Below, in pieces: positions 14,380-14,597 of a stretch of 14,597 nt of DNA (positions within the stretch are counted from its first letter, which is position 1; every line of letters begins with the position of its first letter). The stretch is taken from contig JAIPEI010000045.1 of the NCBI GenBank assembly GCA_021737245.1, positions 1-14,597 on the forward strand, written 5' to 3'. The position numbers were made by a program, and so were the translations under genes. The stretch comes from Deltaproteobacteria bacterium (GTDB taxonomy: Bacteria; Desulfobacterota; DSM-4660; Desulfatiglandales; HGW-15). The notes under the pieces are model-generated. The model did no database searches. It saw only the letters and a program-made list of their open reading frames with translations, and was not told the origin of the DNA.

Positions 14380-14433
14380 GGAGCGCGCGGTGTCCCGAGA
14401 AAGGGAATGTACGGCGTCGTGCGCGCGCTCCAA
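14380..14433 (-). promoter_or_regulatory. Weak promoter candidate bracketed by a 10-base inverted repeat
   Basis: On the minus strand TTGGAG (14428-14433) and TACATT (14406-14411) are 16 bases apart, a weak -35/-10 match upstream of the first minus-strand gene. A perfect inverted repeat, GGAGCGCGCG (14380-14389) and CGCGCGCTCC (14422-14431), flanks the -10-like box and overlaps the -35-like box, as an operator might. The repeat is GC-rich and could also be an RNA stem. The rest of the region to 14597 holds a 6-base hairpin (14445-14461) and a GGGAT/ATCCC palindrome (14471-14484) and no gene. Confidence 0.25.
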
Positions 14434-14597
14434 GATACGCCCGGGGGCCGTCTCCCGGCCCTTCCTGAAAGGGATCCTTATCCCGGCGGGGGCTCGCCGT
14501 GCCCGGTTACCCCCCCCGTCTCCAGGGGCCCGGCTCCCTGGGAGGGTCCCAAGACCCCGGACGTGATGCCATTCGCATCTCAGCGACGCCGTCGCAG

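Overview
This is a GC-rich bacterial window with two convergent blocks. The gene content suggests an anaerobic, Desulfobacterota-like (deltaproteobacterial) organism: ATPase subunits of the benzoyl-CoA reductase type, a multi-[Fe-S] NAD(P)H oxidoreductase, and a signalling cluster of PAS/GAF kinase, receiver-DUF4388, Roadblock/LC7 and PilB/GspE-type proteins. This placement is an inference from gene types only. I see no rRNA, tRNA, CRISPR array, insertion sequence or attachment site.

Left block, plus strand, 1-4498. A leader of about 290 bases carries a promoter-like -35/-10 pair (88-116) and a strong hairpin (194-225). Three tightly packed genes follow. Two are paired BcrAD/BzdPQ-family ATPases (289-1092 and 1085-1984, overlapping by 8 bases). 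The third is an 835-residue iron-sulfur flavoprotein (1991-4498) that joins a NuoG/HydA-like [Fe-S] front half to a GltD/NfnB-like FAD-NAD(P)H half and ends in a domain resembling a degenerate GIY-YIG fold. The likely logic is NAD(P)H to flavin and Fe-S chain to the ATP-driven [4Fe-4S] activator pair to an acyl-CoA (aromatic-ring) reductase. The catalytic reductase subunits are not in the window.

Right block, minus strand, 14597 down to 4528. In order of transcription: a hypothetical protein with two DUF4388-like modules (13370-14353); a PAS-PAS protein with a histidine-kinase dimerisation helix pair but no ATPase domain (12083-13114); a receiver-DUF4388 response regulator (11034-12071); a small Roadblock/LC7 protein (10593-10952); a large receiver-PAS-GAF-PAS-GAF-PAS hybrid histidine kinase (6921-10558); and a PilB/GspE-type ATPase with TPR-like repeats at its N terminus (4528-6924, ATGA overlap with the kinase). 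This looks like a signalling cassette that feeds a type IV pilus or secretion-type motor. No MglA-like GTPase, pilC or pilT lies in the window.

The most notable observations are these. A 5-base tandem duplication (7581-7590) puts a frameshift and stop inside the ATP-binding domain of the hybrid kinase. The neighbouring kinase-like protein lacks such a domain, so the cluster as sequenced has no intact kinase catalytic domain. The GIY-YIG-like tail on the oxidoreductase and the combination of DUF4388, Roadblock and TPR-PilB proteins are the best candidates for undescribed biology.
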